Source of the DNA: a virus
Strand: one strand, 5' to 3'
DNA: 48,076 bases
Virus record (IMG/VR): IMGVR_UViG_3300008117_002898
Span: 1 to 48,076 of that record
Shown: in pieces, positions 40,359-48,076 of the stretch
Layout of the letters: every line of letters begins with the position of its first letter
Numbering within the stretch: position 1 is the stretch's first letter
The notes under the pieces: generated by a model
Database searches by the model: none
Told to the model about the DNA's origin: nothing
What the model saw: only the letters and a program-made list of their open reading frames with translations
Made by a program: the position numbers and the translations under genes

Positions 40359-41180
40359 TTAATATCTCAATGTGTTAATAATGTTATTTGTCAAAAAGTC
40401 ATCCTCAGTGTAATGAAATACACCAGTTTGTAAAAAATTACCAATTTTTAACTGTTTATCTTGATTAAAACTAATACCTATTTGATTTATCCAAGACGAA
40501 GGGGGACTGTCCCACCCCTGAATTGCTGGCTTCATGTGTACAAACGATGGAGAAACTTTAGATGTCATTTCGTGTTCTGTTTCCATAAACACTAACGCAA
40601 GTGCCGCATTGACATCCATACTACAAAATCTTTGTTTTGTATTAGGTAAGAATTTATCGTAAAATTGTTCCCAATTTTTAGTAATAACTTCTAACCATTT
40701 ATAAAATTCGTATCCTTGCACTGACTTCTTAAAATAATGAACTCCAGTATATACATTAGGTAGGTTATTTGCAGTAAAAGTTTTTCTGTAATAATCATCA
40801 CTAATTTCTCTACCTTTATAATCTTTTACACACGAAGTAAGACATATTGATTTGTTTTTAAGAAATTCCCACCAATGATCATTCGATGTTAATAACAGCA
40901 TGTCAGTATCATATATCAAACTTTCTTTAAACGGTGTTATATGTGCAATTTTCCACCTGTTTTCAACTTTCCATGTTTTTTCTTTAGCATCATCACCCCA
41001 CGGTATATCTAATATGTGGTCAAATGTGTGTCTGTAATCATCAGGCACTGTATCATTTGTAATTAAACAAGTCTGATTATGCTGTTTATTATTCAATTTG
41101 ATAGATAGTGCAAGAGCATAGGCTTGTGTTACATAGTTTACGTTTGAGTTTTGAGCTAGGAATACATGACCTTTAGACAT
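40359..41180 (-). CDS. GT-A-like (GT8-type) glycosyltransferase
   Basis: 273 residues. The fold begins with NSNVNYVTQAYALALSIKL. LIYDTDMLLL is a DxD-like metal-binding motif typical of GT8. CSMDVNAALALVF, PSFVHMKPAIQGW and VFHYTEDDF fit the acceptor side. Start ATG at 41180. It is a paralogue-like partner of the next gene. Target unknown; perhaps a virion protein or DNA. Confidence 0.65.
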   Translation of the reverse strand: MSKGHVFLAQNSNVNYVTQAYALALSIKLNNKQHNQTCLITNDTVPDDYRHTFDHILDIPWGDDAKEKTWKVENRWKIAHITPFKESLIYDTDMLLLTSNDHWWEFLKNKSICLTSCVKDYKGREISDDYYRKTFTANNLPNVYTGVHYFKKSVQGYEFYKWLEVITKNWEQFYDKFLPNTKQRFCSMDVNAALALVFMETEHEMTSKVSPSFVHMKPAIQGWDSPPSSWINQIGISFNQDKQLKIGNFLQTGVFHYTEDDFLTNNIINTLRY

Positions 41181-42015
41181 TTCGTATAACCCTCAATAAG
41201 CTCTGTTTATTCATAACATGTACGTCTAAAGAATTGGTACTAATTGCAGTGTATTGATCTACTGTATTTTCTTTATTAACTAGCAATGTCATTTTGTTAT
41301 CAGTTGCGCTAATTAAAATGTCTCTGTCTAGGATATAGCTCAATTTATTAGCAATAGGCATGGCAAAATCACCACTAGTAAATCCGTTCATCATATGAAT
41401 AGCAATGCTAAACGCAATATCATTGCGGTAACGTGTACTTGGTACTCTATACAATTTAGCATAGTATACCCAATTATCTTTAATGTGTTCAATTAAAGTG
41501 AAAAAATGTTCAGTTGTTGAATTTTTCCTAAAGAAAAATACAGTAGCCCAATAAAAAGGTATGCTAAACTGATTAATATAATCAAACTCGCTGGTATTTC
41601 TCCACGATGCTAGATCATTATATTTGTTATATATTAAGAAATTATGATTTTGATCCCAGCAATATTCAAGAAATGATGAATTAATTATAAAATCACTATC
41701 TATTACTAGTGTTTCATCATAAGGACTTAGGTAGAAACAATTTGCTCTGTTAGAATTTTTCCATACTAGGTTAGAATAACTATCAGCGCCATCATAAAAT
41801 TTTTTAACTTGCGTGGTTGTGTCAACAGATTCAATGATCTTATCAAATACATCTACATCGTTGGGGAAAGTCTTATATAGCCATTCAGAACTATCAGTTA
41901 CTAGACTAACTGGTTTATTTAAAAAACGTTTTACCCGTTTGGCTGCATATATCGACAACTCCACATAGTCAACTTCAGAATTATTAAAGGCAAATATTAA
42001 TACACCTTGTGTCAT
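41173..42015 (-). CDS. GT-A-like glycosyltransferase
   Basis: 280 residues. NSEVDYVELSIYAAKRVKRF and PVSLVTDSSEW start the fold. TLVIDSDFII is a DxD-like motif. A later RYRNDIAFSIAIHMM is GT8-like, as in the neighbour. It overlaps the next gene by 8 nt and the upstream gene by 4 nt. Sugar donor could come from Ugd. Substrate not known. Confidence 0.65.
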   Translation of the reverse strand: MTQGVLIFAFNNSEVDYVELSIYAAKRVKRFLNKPVSLVTDSSEWLYKTFPNDVDVFDKIIESVDTTTQVKKFYDGADSYSNLVWKNSNRANCFYLSPYDETLVIDSDFIINSSFLEYCWDQNHNFLIYNKYNDLASWRNTSEFDYINQFSIPFYWATVFFFRKNSTTEHFFTLIEHIKDNWVYYAKLYRVPSTRYRNDIAFSIAIHMMNGFTSGDFAMPIANKLSYILDRDILISATDNKMTLLVNKENTVDQYTAISTNSLDVHVMNKQSLLRVIRNV

Positions 42016-42359
42016 AAATCTAACAAACTCTCAACTGATCTACTATTTTTGATTTTTTGATATTGGGTTTGATAACTGTTTGTCGCAGATGCATACACTG
42101 ACAATATGCTGTCTAAAAATTCTGTTAGTGAGGGGATGTCTACTGGAAGATTATTGTCATCAAGAATGACTGAATCAGTATGCTCAAGATCAATTAAAGT
42201 TTTTACAAAATTAATTAATTCTCTAGTGACTTTGAATGTTGCGCCGTTAAAAAAATAAACGCAATTTTGTTGATATTCTTCGTAAATTACCTTTTTTTGA
42301 TTGGCCAACGTTGTTACAAAATTGGCAATTTCAAAGGCTTTTAATAGCTTGTCGTCCAT
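42012..42359 (-). CDS. First gene of the minus-strand operon; small helical phage protein
   Basis: 115 residues. A strong AGGAGGT site (42364-42370) precedes ATG 42359. Helices such as KLLKAFEIANFVTTLANQKKVIYEEY and LINFVKTLIDLEHTD dominate. PSLTEFLDSILSVYASATNSYQTQYQKI ends it. The family is not known. It may be a tail-assembly or regulatory protein; its first place in the operon behind the promoter is notable. Confidence 0.6.
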   Translation of the reverse strand: MDDKLLKAFEIANFVTTLANQKKVIYEEYQQNCVYFFNGATFKVTRELINFVKTLIDLEHTDSVILDDNNLPVDIPSLTEFLDSILSVYASATNSYQTQYQKIKNSRSVESLLDL

Positions 42360-42378
42360 ACGGACCTCCTGAACAATA

Positions 42379-42407
42379 ATTATACTATCTTATAATTATC
42401 GTGTCAA
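42379..42407 (-). promoter_or_regulatory. Perfect sigma70 promoter of the radical SAM/glycosyltransferase operon
   Basis: On the minus strand, TTGACA (42407-42402) and TATAAT (42384-42379) with a 17-bp spacer. The start is near 42372, beside AGGAGGT of the first gene. No other good promoter was seen for the 13 kb downstream, although not every gene start was examined for weaker sites. Confidence 0.85.
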
Positions 42408-42420
42408 GAGCTATAAGGGT

Positions 42421-43383
42421 TTATATTCCGGATTGAGTGAATGCGGGACTAGGAACTGTTACGTTTGCTGATGCGGCTCTTGCAATTTTTACAATACTAG
42501 TTAGTGTACCAGTAACTTGTTCATCAACTCCAGGCCCTGGTCTACGTCCAGGTCGTTGATCTCCGAGGTCTGCGTCATCAAACTCAATAGTAAACGTTAA
42601 TACTGTAGCAGTATTGTTAGCTGCATTCTTTTTAACTAGAATTCTATATTCGTTTTCTAGGTAAACCCCAGGAGTTGTTGGTTTAACAAAAACATATTGA
42701 TCTGAAGTTGTCAACTCATACCAACCAATTGATGTTTTTGGATATCCGCCCGCGGCTTCAGTACCAGTATACGTAGTTCCGTGGGCTGCAAATTTAATTG
42801 TCCCCATTGCTGTTAGCATTTGATCCCAACGACCACCTTTGTCATTAGTTCCGCCTGTATAGCCAGTAATAGTTGCCGAGAATTGAAATGATCCGCCAGC
42901 GTTAAAGAAATGTCTTGCAGCATCACCAGATGCAAAAGTTATTGTAACTGTATGAGTTAACTTGCCATTCCACGGACTGGTTCTTCTAGAAAGTGTTGGA
43001 TCATATAAGTTAACTGGTGGCGCTTCTGTAAGTGCAACCGTAAGTCGATCTGTGCTACAAAGTGAAGCAAAATCTTTATATTGATTAGCAAATGTGTCAT
43101 CAATTAAGTCAGTAGTTGTAGGCAAAGTTAAACTTACGCTTTCATTTAACCCCGTTTGATGCTGACGAATTTTAAGCAAATCAGTTCTCAGTGTATTCCA
43201 TTGACTAACAGTTACTTTAACATCTGCTGCAACTTGTGCGCTACCAACTGCTTGCCCGTAACCAGAATCAGAAAGACCAGCTCCAAGTAAGAACTCAGTT
43301 GTACTTTGAATGTTATTAAAGTCAGCAGCATAAATTATGTTTCCAGCTGCTTTTGGGAATATCCCTGGTGATCCGATTGGCAT
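42421..43383 (-). CDS. Phage tail fibre / virion structural protein
   Basis: 320 residues. The N-terminus MPIGSPGIFPKAAGNIIYAADFN matches the start of fibre-type proteins (PG-IFPKAAG, then NIIYA-ADFN-IQS). HTVTITFASGDAARHFFNAGGSFQFSATITGYTGG and later beta strands are typical of tail structural proteins. GDQRPGRRPGPG is a Pro/Gly/Arg linker near the end. It has a late promoter 24 bp before its ATG. Late structural role. Confidence 0.7.
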   Translation of the reverse strand: MPIGSPGIFPKAAGNIIYAADFNNIQSTTEFLLGAGLSDSGYGQAVGSAQVAADVKVTVSQWNTLRTDLLKIRQHQTGLNESVSLTLPTTTDLIDDTFANQYKDFASLCSTDRLTVALTEAPPVNLYDPTLSRRTSPWNGKLTHTVTITFASGDAARHFFNAGGSFQFSATITGYTGGTNDKGGRWDQMLTAMGTIKFAAHGTTYTGTEAAGGYPKTSIGWYELTTSDQYVFVKPTTPGVYLENEYRILVKKNAANNTATVLTFTIEFDDADLGDQRPGRRPGPGVDEQVTGTLTSIVKIARAASANVTVPSPAFTQSGI

Positions 43384-43406
43384 AAGTAAGTCTCTTTATT
43401 CTGTGA

Positions 43407-43414
43407 TATTTATA
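43407..43414 (-). promoter_or_regulatory. T4-type late promoter (TATAAATA)
   Basis: Reading the minus strand, TATAAATA at 43414-43407 lies in a 31-bp gap between tail genes, 24 bp before ATG 43383. This is the T4 late consensus, recognised by gp55 with gp33 and gp45. Confidence 0.75.
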
Positions 43415-44896
43415 TTATAAAATTAATGCTTCAACTAATTTGACCCCGGTGTCATCACTAGATTGTAATGCAACAGCAAAAACTCCATTTGAGAGTGGCG
43501 CTGCTACTACTGCACAGCCATTATCAGAAGCAATCAACTCGTCTCCCTTTTTAATGGCTCCAATTACTTTAACTGGAACTCGGCCTTTAAGAGCAACAGT
43601 GGTACCACCCTCAAGACTCTTGTTCATTAAAAATGCTGGATGCGCACTTACTGCCCCAATTGCACGTTTACCTAATTTACTAGCAGTAATTTCTGAAGTG
43701 CCGCCAATCATCACTACAGTTCCAATGTCATATTCTGCATCAGCTAAGTATTTTTCTGCCAAGTCAGCATAGTATGCCTCAGTAGCTGTTCCAATAAATA
43801 ATCTTGCCGCTAAATCACCGTCTACTGTTCTTGCCGCAATGGTATTGCCAGTGTCTGATGTTGACGCTGCTCTAGCATTGCCTGCAACATTAACTGCATC
43901 TGCTGTAGTAGCAGTACCTTCAAACGATACTGCATATACTGAGGAAAATCTTGAAGTTGATGATCCAATGTCTGACGTATTATCTGTACCAGGTAATACG
44001 TTAGGTCCAACTAATTTCATAGGGGTGTATGTTGCGCCAGAGGTAGTTCTAAATTCAATTGTACTGCTTAATTGATTTTCAAATACTGGAGTAGTGCCTT
44101 CAATGTAAACCGCAATATCATCATCGTTACCAACAGTATAGCCTAAATCACTAAATCTAATGGCAACTGACGGTAGTGTAGAAACATCATTTCTTACAAA
44201 ACTTGAAGCTGCTACACCACCCAATCTTTCTGAGTTAGAAGCTGTTCCCCAGAATCTATAATCAGATCCAGTAACACCGCGGGCGTCAGCACCGGCAGTT
44301 ACGTTTGGGGTGTTAATTAAAGTTAGGCCTTTCTTAATCACGCTAAACCCAGCAATTGCATTTACAGAATTTTTAAGGGTAAATTCAGTAGGAGAAATAA
44401 TATAAACAGTTGCACCATCTACGACTGCTTCAATGATGGCATGTAATCCATCAGTAGTATCTGTAACACTACGTGATCTTAATTGAGTAGTGTCTGCATC
44501 TGCTACTGCTTGCGGTCCAATTAATGAAAATTGGTCATCGGCTTCGTTCCAAGCAAACAATTGATTAGTATTTGTGTTAAACCAGAAATCACCAGTAGTT
44601 AAACCAGTTGGTTCAGCAACCCCTATTTCAGCGCCGCCAGTTGTACGAAATTGTGTTCCGTCAAAGAATTTTAACTTACTAGAAGTAGCATCAAACCATA
44701 TTTGACCAGTAATTTTCTTAGGAGGAGGATTTTCTCCTGCAAAGTTTTCTAGCAAGAAAACAAAGTTTTCGTTCTGAATTTCCCCGTAACCAGCGTAGTT
44801 TTTACCAACAAGTTTAATATCTAAACTGCTGTCTACGGTACCGTCTTCTACGGTAGCTGCTAAATCTTGATTGTATTTGTTAATATTGTAAGGCAT
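43415..44896 (-). CDS. Tail fibre protein
   Basis: 493 residues. The N-terminal 130 residues (KLVGKNYAGYGEIQNENFVFLLENFAG, ITGQIWFDATSSKLKFFDG, FWFNTNTNQLFAWN) are shared with the next two genes. A middle region of repeats (TTSGATYTPMKLVGPNVLPGTDNTSDIGS) is fibre-like. The C-terminus has YYADLAEKYLADAEYDIGTVVMIGG and a globular domain ending DTGVKLVEALIL. It is preceded by a late box. Likely receptor-contacting or adaptor protein. Confidence 0.8.
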   Translation of the reverse strand: MPYNINKYNQDLAATVEDGTVDSSLDIKLVGKNYAGYGEIQNENFVFLLENFAGENPPPKKITGQIWFDATSSKLKFFDGTQFRTTGGAEIGVAEPTGLTTGDFWFNTNTNQLFAWNEADDQFSLIGPQAVADADTTQLRSRSVTDTTDGLHAIIEAVVDGATVYIISPTEFTLKNSVNAIAGFSVIKKGLTLINTPNVTAGADARGVTGSDYRFWGTASNSERLGGVAASSFVRNDVSTLPSVAIRFSDLGYTVGNDDDIAVYIEGTTPVFENQLSSTIEFRTTSGATYTPMKLVGPNVLPGTDNTSDIGSSTSRFSSVYAVSFEGTATTADAVNVAGNARAASTSDTGNTIAARTVDGDLAARLFIGTATEAYYADLAEKYLADAEYDIGTVVMIGGTSEITASKLGKRAIGAVSAHPAFLMNKSLEGGTTVALKGRVPVKVIGAIKKGDELIASDNGCAVVAAPLSNGVFAVALQSSDDTGVKLVEALIL

Positions 44897-44913
44897 TCCT
44901 CACCCCTTTTGTA

Positions 44914-44921
44914 TATTTATG
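44914..44921 (-). promoter_or_regulatory. Late promoter variant (CATAAATA)
   Basis: On the minus strand CATAAATA at 44921-44914 lies 18 bp before ATG 44896. It differs from the T4 late box at one base. The distance to the start is similar to that of the perfect box at 43407. GGGGTGAGGA is the ribosome binding site. Confidence 0.5.
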
Positions 44922-46223
44922 TTAAACTGGCGCCACTTGATTGTAAGCCCAGCCTCTGTTAACCCCAGTGTAGACCAGTGTAAATGCCCCACCTTCCTTG
45001 TTTGCTTCTAAATTTGACGTTGCTCCGTTGATTTTTCTTGAAAATGTATCTCTAGTTATTGTCAAGTGATTTGTGTCCCATCCAGTAGTTGAACCATCAA
45101 TAAAAGACACTTGCCAACCAATTTGTGGGTTTGCTGGCAATGCAATGCTAAAAGGCGCCAGAGTGGTATCTGCAATGATTTTATCACCATTTACCGCTGT
45201 GTACGCAGAGCTAATTACTTTCCAAGTTGAGGTAATATTACCAGTAACGGTTAAACTGCCATCAATAGTAGCGTCCCCGCCAACATCCAATGTAGTTGTT
45301 GGTACTTCTTTAAAAATACCAACATATTGATCTACTGCATTTACAGAAATTGCTTCAACTAGTAATCCAGAACTCGATTTAACTTTAACTACAAAACTTT
45401 GTCCTGAACGATTACTCACTATCTGAAATGATGACCCACTAACTCTAAGTTCGCTATCTTGATTACCAAGTATTAACGGAACTGGGTTTTGAATAGTTAG
45501 TTGACCAGAGATGCTAGAACTTGCATCAGTAGCCACAAAACTAGTAGTAGTTTTTATTGCGCCAGATGGGTCAACTAGTGCATCAGCTTTACTAGCAGTT
45601 ACATGAAATTTCATGTTGGATAATGTAGAAGCGTTAAACCCTTTTTTAATAATACCAGCGTATCCTTCATTGGTCAACTGGGTTGCTGCCGCTGCGTTAG
45701 GAGTAAATTCTTCTTTACTATAAATTCCTAACAATACTTGACTTGCCCACATCTTAACAACTGTTTTTAAATTTCCTGCAACATCTAACAAGCTAACCAC
45801 TTCATGTCCTGAAATTCCTTGCTCTGCGGTATACAGCGGGCCAGCTAAGACAGTTTCAGTTCCATCGTAAAACCAAAGTTGGTTAGTTAAATTATTAATC
45901 CATAAATCTCCCTGTATTAAAGTTAAGGGAGTATTTGCATCAGACGATACGATAGGACCGCCGCTTGTTCTAAATTCAGTACCTGTGTAAACTTTTAATC
46001 TATTATCGCCAGTATCAAACCAAATTTGACCAGTTATAGGATATGTAGGCTGACTAGTGTTGGCAAAATTTTCTAAAAGTTTTATTAAGTTTTCATTAAA
46101 CACTTCGCCGTAGTTGGAAGAATTTTTACCAATAAGTGTAAGATCGGTACTAACTTGATCAATAGTGCTATCGCCTAATTCAGTAAGAACAGATCCGTTT
46201 GTTTTATTAATAATGTAAGTCAT
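44922..46223 (-). CDS. Tail fibre protein
   Basis: 433 residues. The N-terminus (DLTLIGKNSSNYGEVFNENLIKLLENFAN, ITGQIWFDTGDNRLKVYTG, DLWINNLTNQLWFYDG) is shared with its neighbours. The middle is beta-rich. The end, WKVISSAYTAVNGDKIIADTTLAPFSIALP and NEWGGAFTLVY-like strands, is typical of phage fibre tips. ATG overlaps the upstream stop by one base. It probably assembles as a trimer. Confidence 0.8.
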   Translation of the reverse strand: MTYIINKTNGSVLTELGDSTIDQVSTDLTLIGKNSSNYGEVFNENLIKLLENFANTSQPTYPITGQIWFDTGDNRLKVYTGTEFRTSGGPIVSSDANTPLTLIQGDLWINNLTNQLWFYDGTETVLAGPLYTAEQGISGHEVVSLLDVAGNLKTVVKMWASQVLLGIYSKEEFTPNAAAATQLTNEGYAGIIKKGFNASTLSNMKFHVTASKADALVDPSGAIKTTTSFVATDASSSISGQLTIQNPVPLILGNQDSELRVSGSSFQIVSNRSGQSFVVKVKSSSGLLVEAISVNAVDQYVGIFKEVPTTTLDVGGDATIDGSLTVTGNITSTWKVISSAYTAVNGDKIIADTTLAPFSIALPANPQIGWQVSFIDGSTTGWDTNHLTITRDTFSRKINGATSNLEANKEGGAFTLVYTGVNRGWAYNQVAPV

Positions 46224-48076
46224 TATGCTACCTTCCCAGTAAATATAATGTAATTGATTGTTTGATAATGATTAACAATATCAACTGGGACATTTAGAGT
46301 CTCTGATACTAAATCGTCTGTAAAAATGCCGCCGCTGTCAGTCATTAATTGACCCTGTCCTGTAGCAACTAAACCATTGGATGCTTCAGCATTTGTGTCA
46401 ATTGGGGATCCAGCCCTAGGGGCAAACGCATAGTACTGTGCTCCAGCATTACCTTTCATATCATGAACGTGTTCTGGTAAATTATTACGAGTCAATGATA
46501 CTGAACTGGCGCCGCCTGTGCCGCCAATCTGATCTGCTGCAACTTCAGTAATCCTATCTGCTGGAATACTTCCTCCACCGTTGGACATGTCATCTCTGCC
46601 TAACGGAAATCTTCCTCGAAGGTCAGGGAGTGCAAATGTGCCTGTACCAGTCAATAAACTTATTGATTTATAATTGTATTGTATAATTGCAAATAATTCA
46701 GGGTATGTGGAAATTAATTGTTCACTGCCGTCGCATAGCAAATACCCTAGAGGTACTACAGTTCCAGCAAACGGCATAATTACACCAGTTGGTACTAAGG
46801 GAATATTTGAAATTAAGGAATTTTTGGATAATCTTCTTAACGACCCAGCTCTACTAATTAAAAATTCATCAGTGAGAAAAGAATCAGTGGTTGATGTTTT
46901 GTTGGTAATAAAACTACTACTAATAACTGCTGTTAATACTACTTTTCCTGAAGGGGTAGAACCATTAAAATTGATTGCAGCACTTACAACATCACTTGCT
47001 TGCTCTACTACGCCTAGTGCAGATACCCTATCTCCTAAACTAAATGCAGTTGTACTCGTCAATGTTGTAGCAGCACCAGAAATACTACCGTTTAAGAAAC
47101 CAGTAAAGCTGCCGCTAATTGTGGTAGCATCAATATTATCTGCATAGATATTACTCCATCTATTAATAGATGTTCCAAGATCATAAATGCTATCAGTTCT
47201 TGGAATAATGTTGTCTACAACGCTAGTTCCAATGATGTTTAATCCGCCGCCGGCTCTAATTAATTTTGCTACGCTTACGCCTCCAGCAGTGACAATACTG
47301 CCAGTTGACAAGCTAGTAGAATCAGTAACGTTAGTTAATAATAATTGATTGCTTGCTTTAATACTACCTTCAACATCTAACGCTTCGTCTGGGTTTGTTT
47401 TATTAATTCCAACTCTAGAGCTGCCGTCAATTCTAAGAACAGTTGGGGAGGTTGTTCCGCTTTTAATTTTAAAGTCAATACTAGAACCTGAAACTCTATT
47501 ATAAACTACTGCTGCATTATTTTCAATTGAAATTGACAGCGCAGAGTCTCCGCCAATACTAATACCTGCATTATTTCTTACACTAAATCCAAAATTAGTT
47601 GTACTTGCTTCATCTTTTCTTAAAAAGTTTGTGGCTGCTACAGTAGCAGAACCAATAATTAGTGCTTCAGCTTTTTCTGATATCCCCCAAACTTTGGTAC
47701 CAGTCGCAGATGCTTTGAAATTAGTTGTTGATAAATTTGTACCTTGTCTAATTAATGGGAACCCAACCGTTGACGCTTTTGGGGTAAATTCAGTATCGCT
47801 AATAATTACAACTCTGGTTCCATTTACAAATAAAGTTAGTACTGGAACTTGAACATCGGCAGTTGATGTAATTAGTTCAACTTTTGCACCAGTTGCTTGG
47901 CCAGCACTATATTCTGGTCCCACTAGTACCCAACTTGATCCATTATAAAGATGCAGTTGTTGCGTTGTAGTGTTAACCCAAAGGTCACCAATAACACTAG
48001 TAGTTGGTGCGGACGAAGATTTCTTAACAGAGCCAGCTGCAACCCAATTGGTGTTATCCCAAATTTTTAATTGATT
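46223..48076 (-). CDS. Tail fibre protein with tail-collar domain, 5' end outside window
   Basis: The frame is open to the right edge (617 residues visible), so the true start lies outside; an internal start near 47923 is not needed. NQLKIWDNTNW and IGDLWVNTTTQQLHLYNG repeat the shared fibre module. The C-terminus PTGVIMPFAGTVVPLGYLLCDGSEQ, FALPDLRGRFPLGRD and NLPEHVHDMKG is the phage tail-collar domain (T4 gp12 type). It would sit at the baseplate or fibre end and contact the host surface. Confidence 0.85.
   Translation of the reverse strand, partial: NQLKIWDNTNWVAAGSVKKSSSAPTTSVIGDLWVNTTTQQLHLYNGSSWVLVGPEYSAGQATGAKVELITSTADVQVPVLTLFVNGTRVVIISDTEFTPKASTVGFPLIRQGTNLSTTNFKASATGTKVWGISEKAEALIIGSATVAATNFLRKDEASTTNFGFSVRNNAGISIGGDSALSISIENNAAVVYNRVSGSSIDFKIKSGTTSPTVLRIDGSSRVGINKTNPDEALDVEGSIKASNQLLLTNVTDSTSLSTGSIVTAGGVSVAKLIRAGGGLNIIGTSVVDNIIPRTDSIYDLGTSINRWSNIYADNIDATTISGSFTGFLNGSISGAATTLTSTTAFSLGDRVSALGVVEQASDVVSAAINFNGSTPSGKVVLTAVISSSFITNKTSTTDSFLTDEFLISRAGSLRRLSKNSLISNIPLVPTGVIMPFAGTVVPLGYLLCDGSEQLISTYPELFAIIQYNYKSISLLTGTGTFALPDLRGRFPLGRDDMSNGGGSIPADRITEVAADQIGGTGGASSVSLTRNNLPEHVHDMKGNAGAQYYAFAPRAGSPIDTNAEASNGLVATGQGQLMTDSGGIFTDDLVSETLNVPVDIVNHYQTINYIIFTGKVA

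Noticed and set aside
46674-47147. Plus-strand ORF of 157 codons opposite the tail-collar gene
   Set aside because: Complement of a beta-rich repeat gene with low stop density; no ribosome binding site, and the collar domain frame is certain.
1-48076. tRNA genes, rRNA, insertion sequences, integrase and attachment sites
   Set aside because: No cloverleaf-like stretch, transposase or integrase motif was seen in the few gaps between genes; almost all sequence is coding. A tRNA scan was not possible here.

Overview
This window is part of the genome of a large T4-like tailed phage (Caudoviricetes, myovirus type), probably from a marine or freshwater bacterium. The grounds are a gp43-type family B DNA polymerase, a gp45-type sliding clamp, an RNase H/FEN-type exonuclease, a DsbA-like protein, ThyX, T4-type late promoter boxes (TATAAATA) before tail-fibre genes, and genes packed with 1 to 50 nt overlaps. 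The DNA is AT-rich. Seven promoters match the bacterial sigma70 consensus, all with 17-bp spacers, so early transcription should use unmodified host RNA polymerase. The host cannot be named from the sequence. No tRNA, rRNA, insertion sequence or CRISPR array was seen.

Layout. (1) 1-4033, plus strand: three low-complexity, Ala/Lys/Pro-rich probable virion proteins, ended by a terminator. (2) 4096-12229: early replication and DNA-modification block with a DsbA-like protein, DNA polymerase in two reading frames, a UDP-sugar dehydrogenase, the sliding clamp, a DpdA-like transglycosylase, and two further oxidoreductases. (3) 12238-17282: tightly overlapping genes with a QueD-like protein, a GT-B glycosyltransferase, a cupin, a phosphoribosyltransferase, a HIT protein and many small unknowns. 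(4) 17279-24348: folE, queE, a methyltransferase, the 5'-3' exonuclease and conserved unknowns. (5) 24365-28937: a MoxR ATPase with a metallopeptidase/VWA partner, small unknowns, and thyX. (6) 42359-28934, minus strand: a gap-free 16-ORF operon under one consensus sigma70 promoter. It encodes GT-A-type glycosyltransferases, a methyltransferase, radical SAM proteins (six ORFs, five enzymes if the split pair counts as one), and a QueC-like PP-loop ATPase. (7) 48076-42421, minus strand: tail-fibre genes with late promoters, including a tail-collar protein.

How the genes may work together. FolE, a QueD-like protein, QueE, a QueC-like protein and DpdA could together make preQ0 and insert it into phage DNA in place of guanine, an established anti-restriction strategy. 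Ugd, the Gfo/Idh and MDR dehydrogenases and the GT-B enzyme sit around DpdA and could make or attach a sugar. The minus-strand radical SAM/glycosyltransferase/methyltransferase operon is the most unusual part. It looks like a multi-step pathway for decorating DNA, a tail protein, a peptide or a glycan, and its product cannot be read from the sequence. Three reading frames are interrupted: the gene at 922/947, the DNA polymerase, and one radical SAM gene. They are either real biology or sequence errors.
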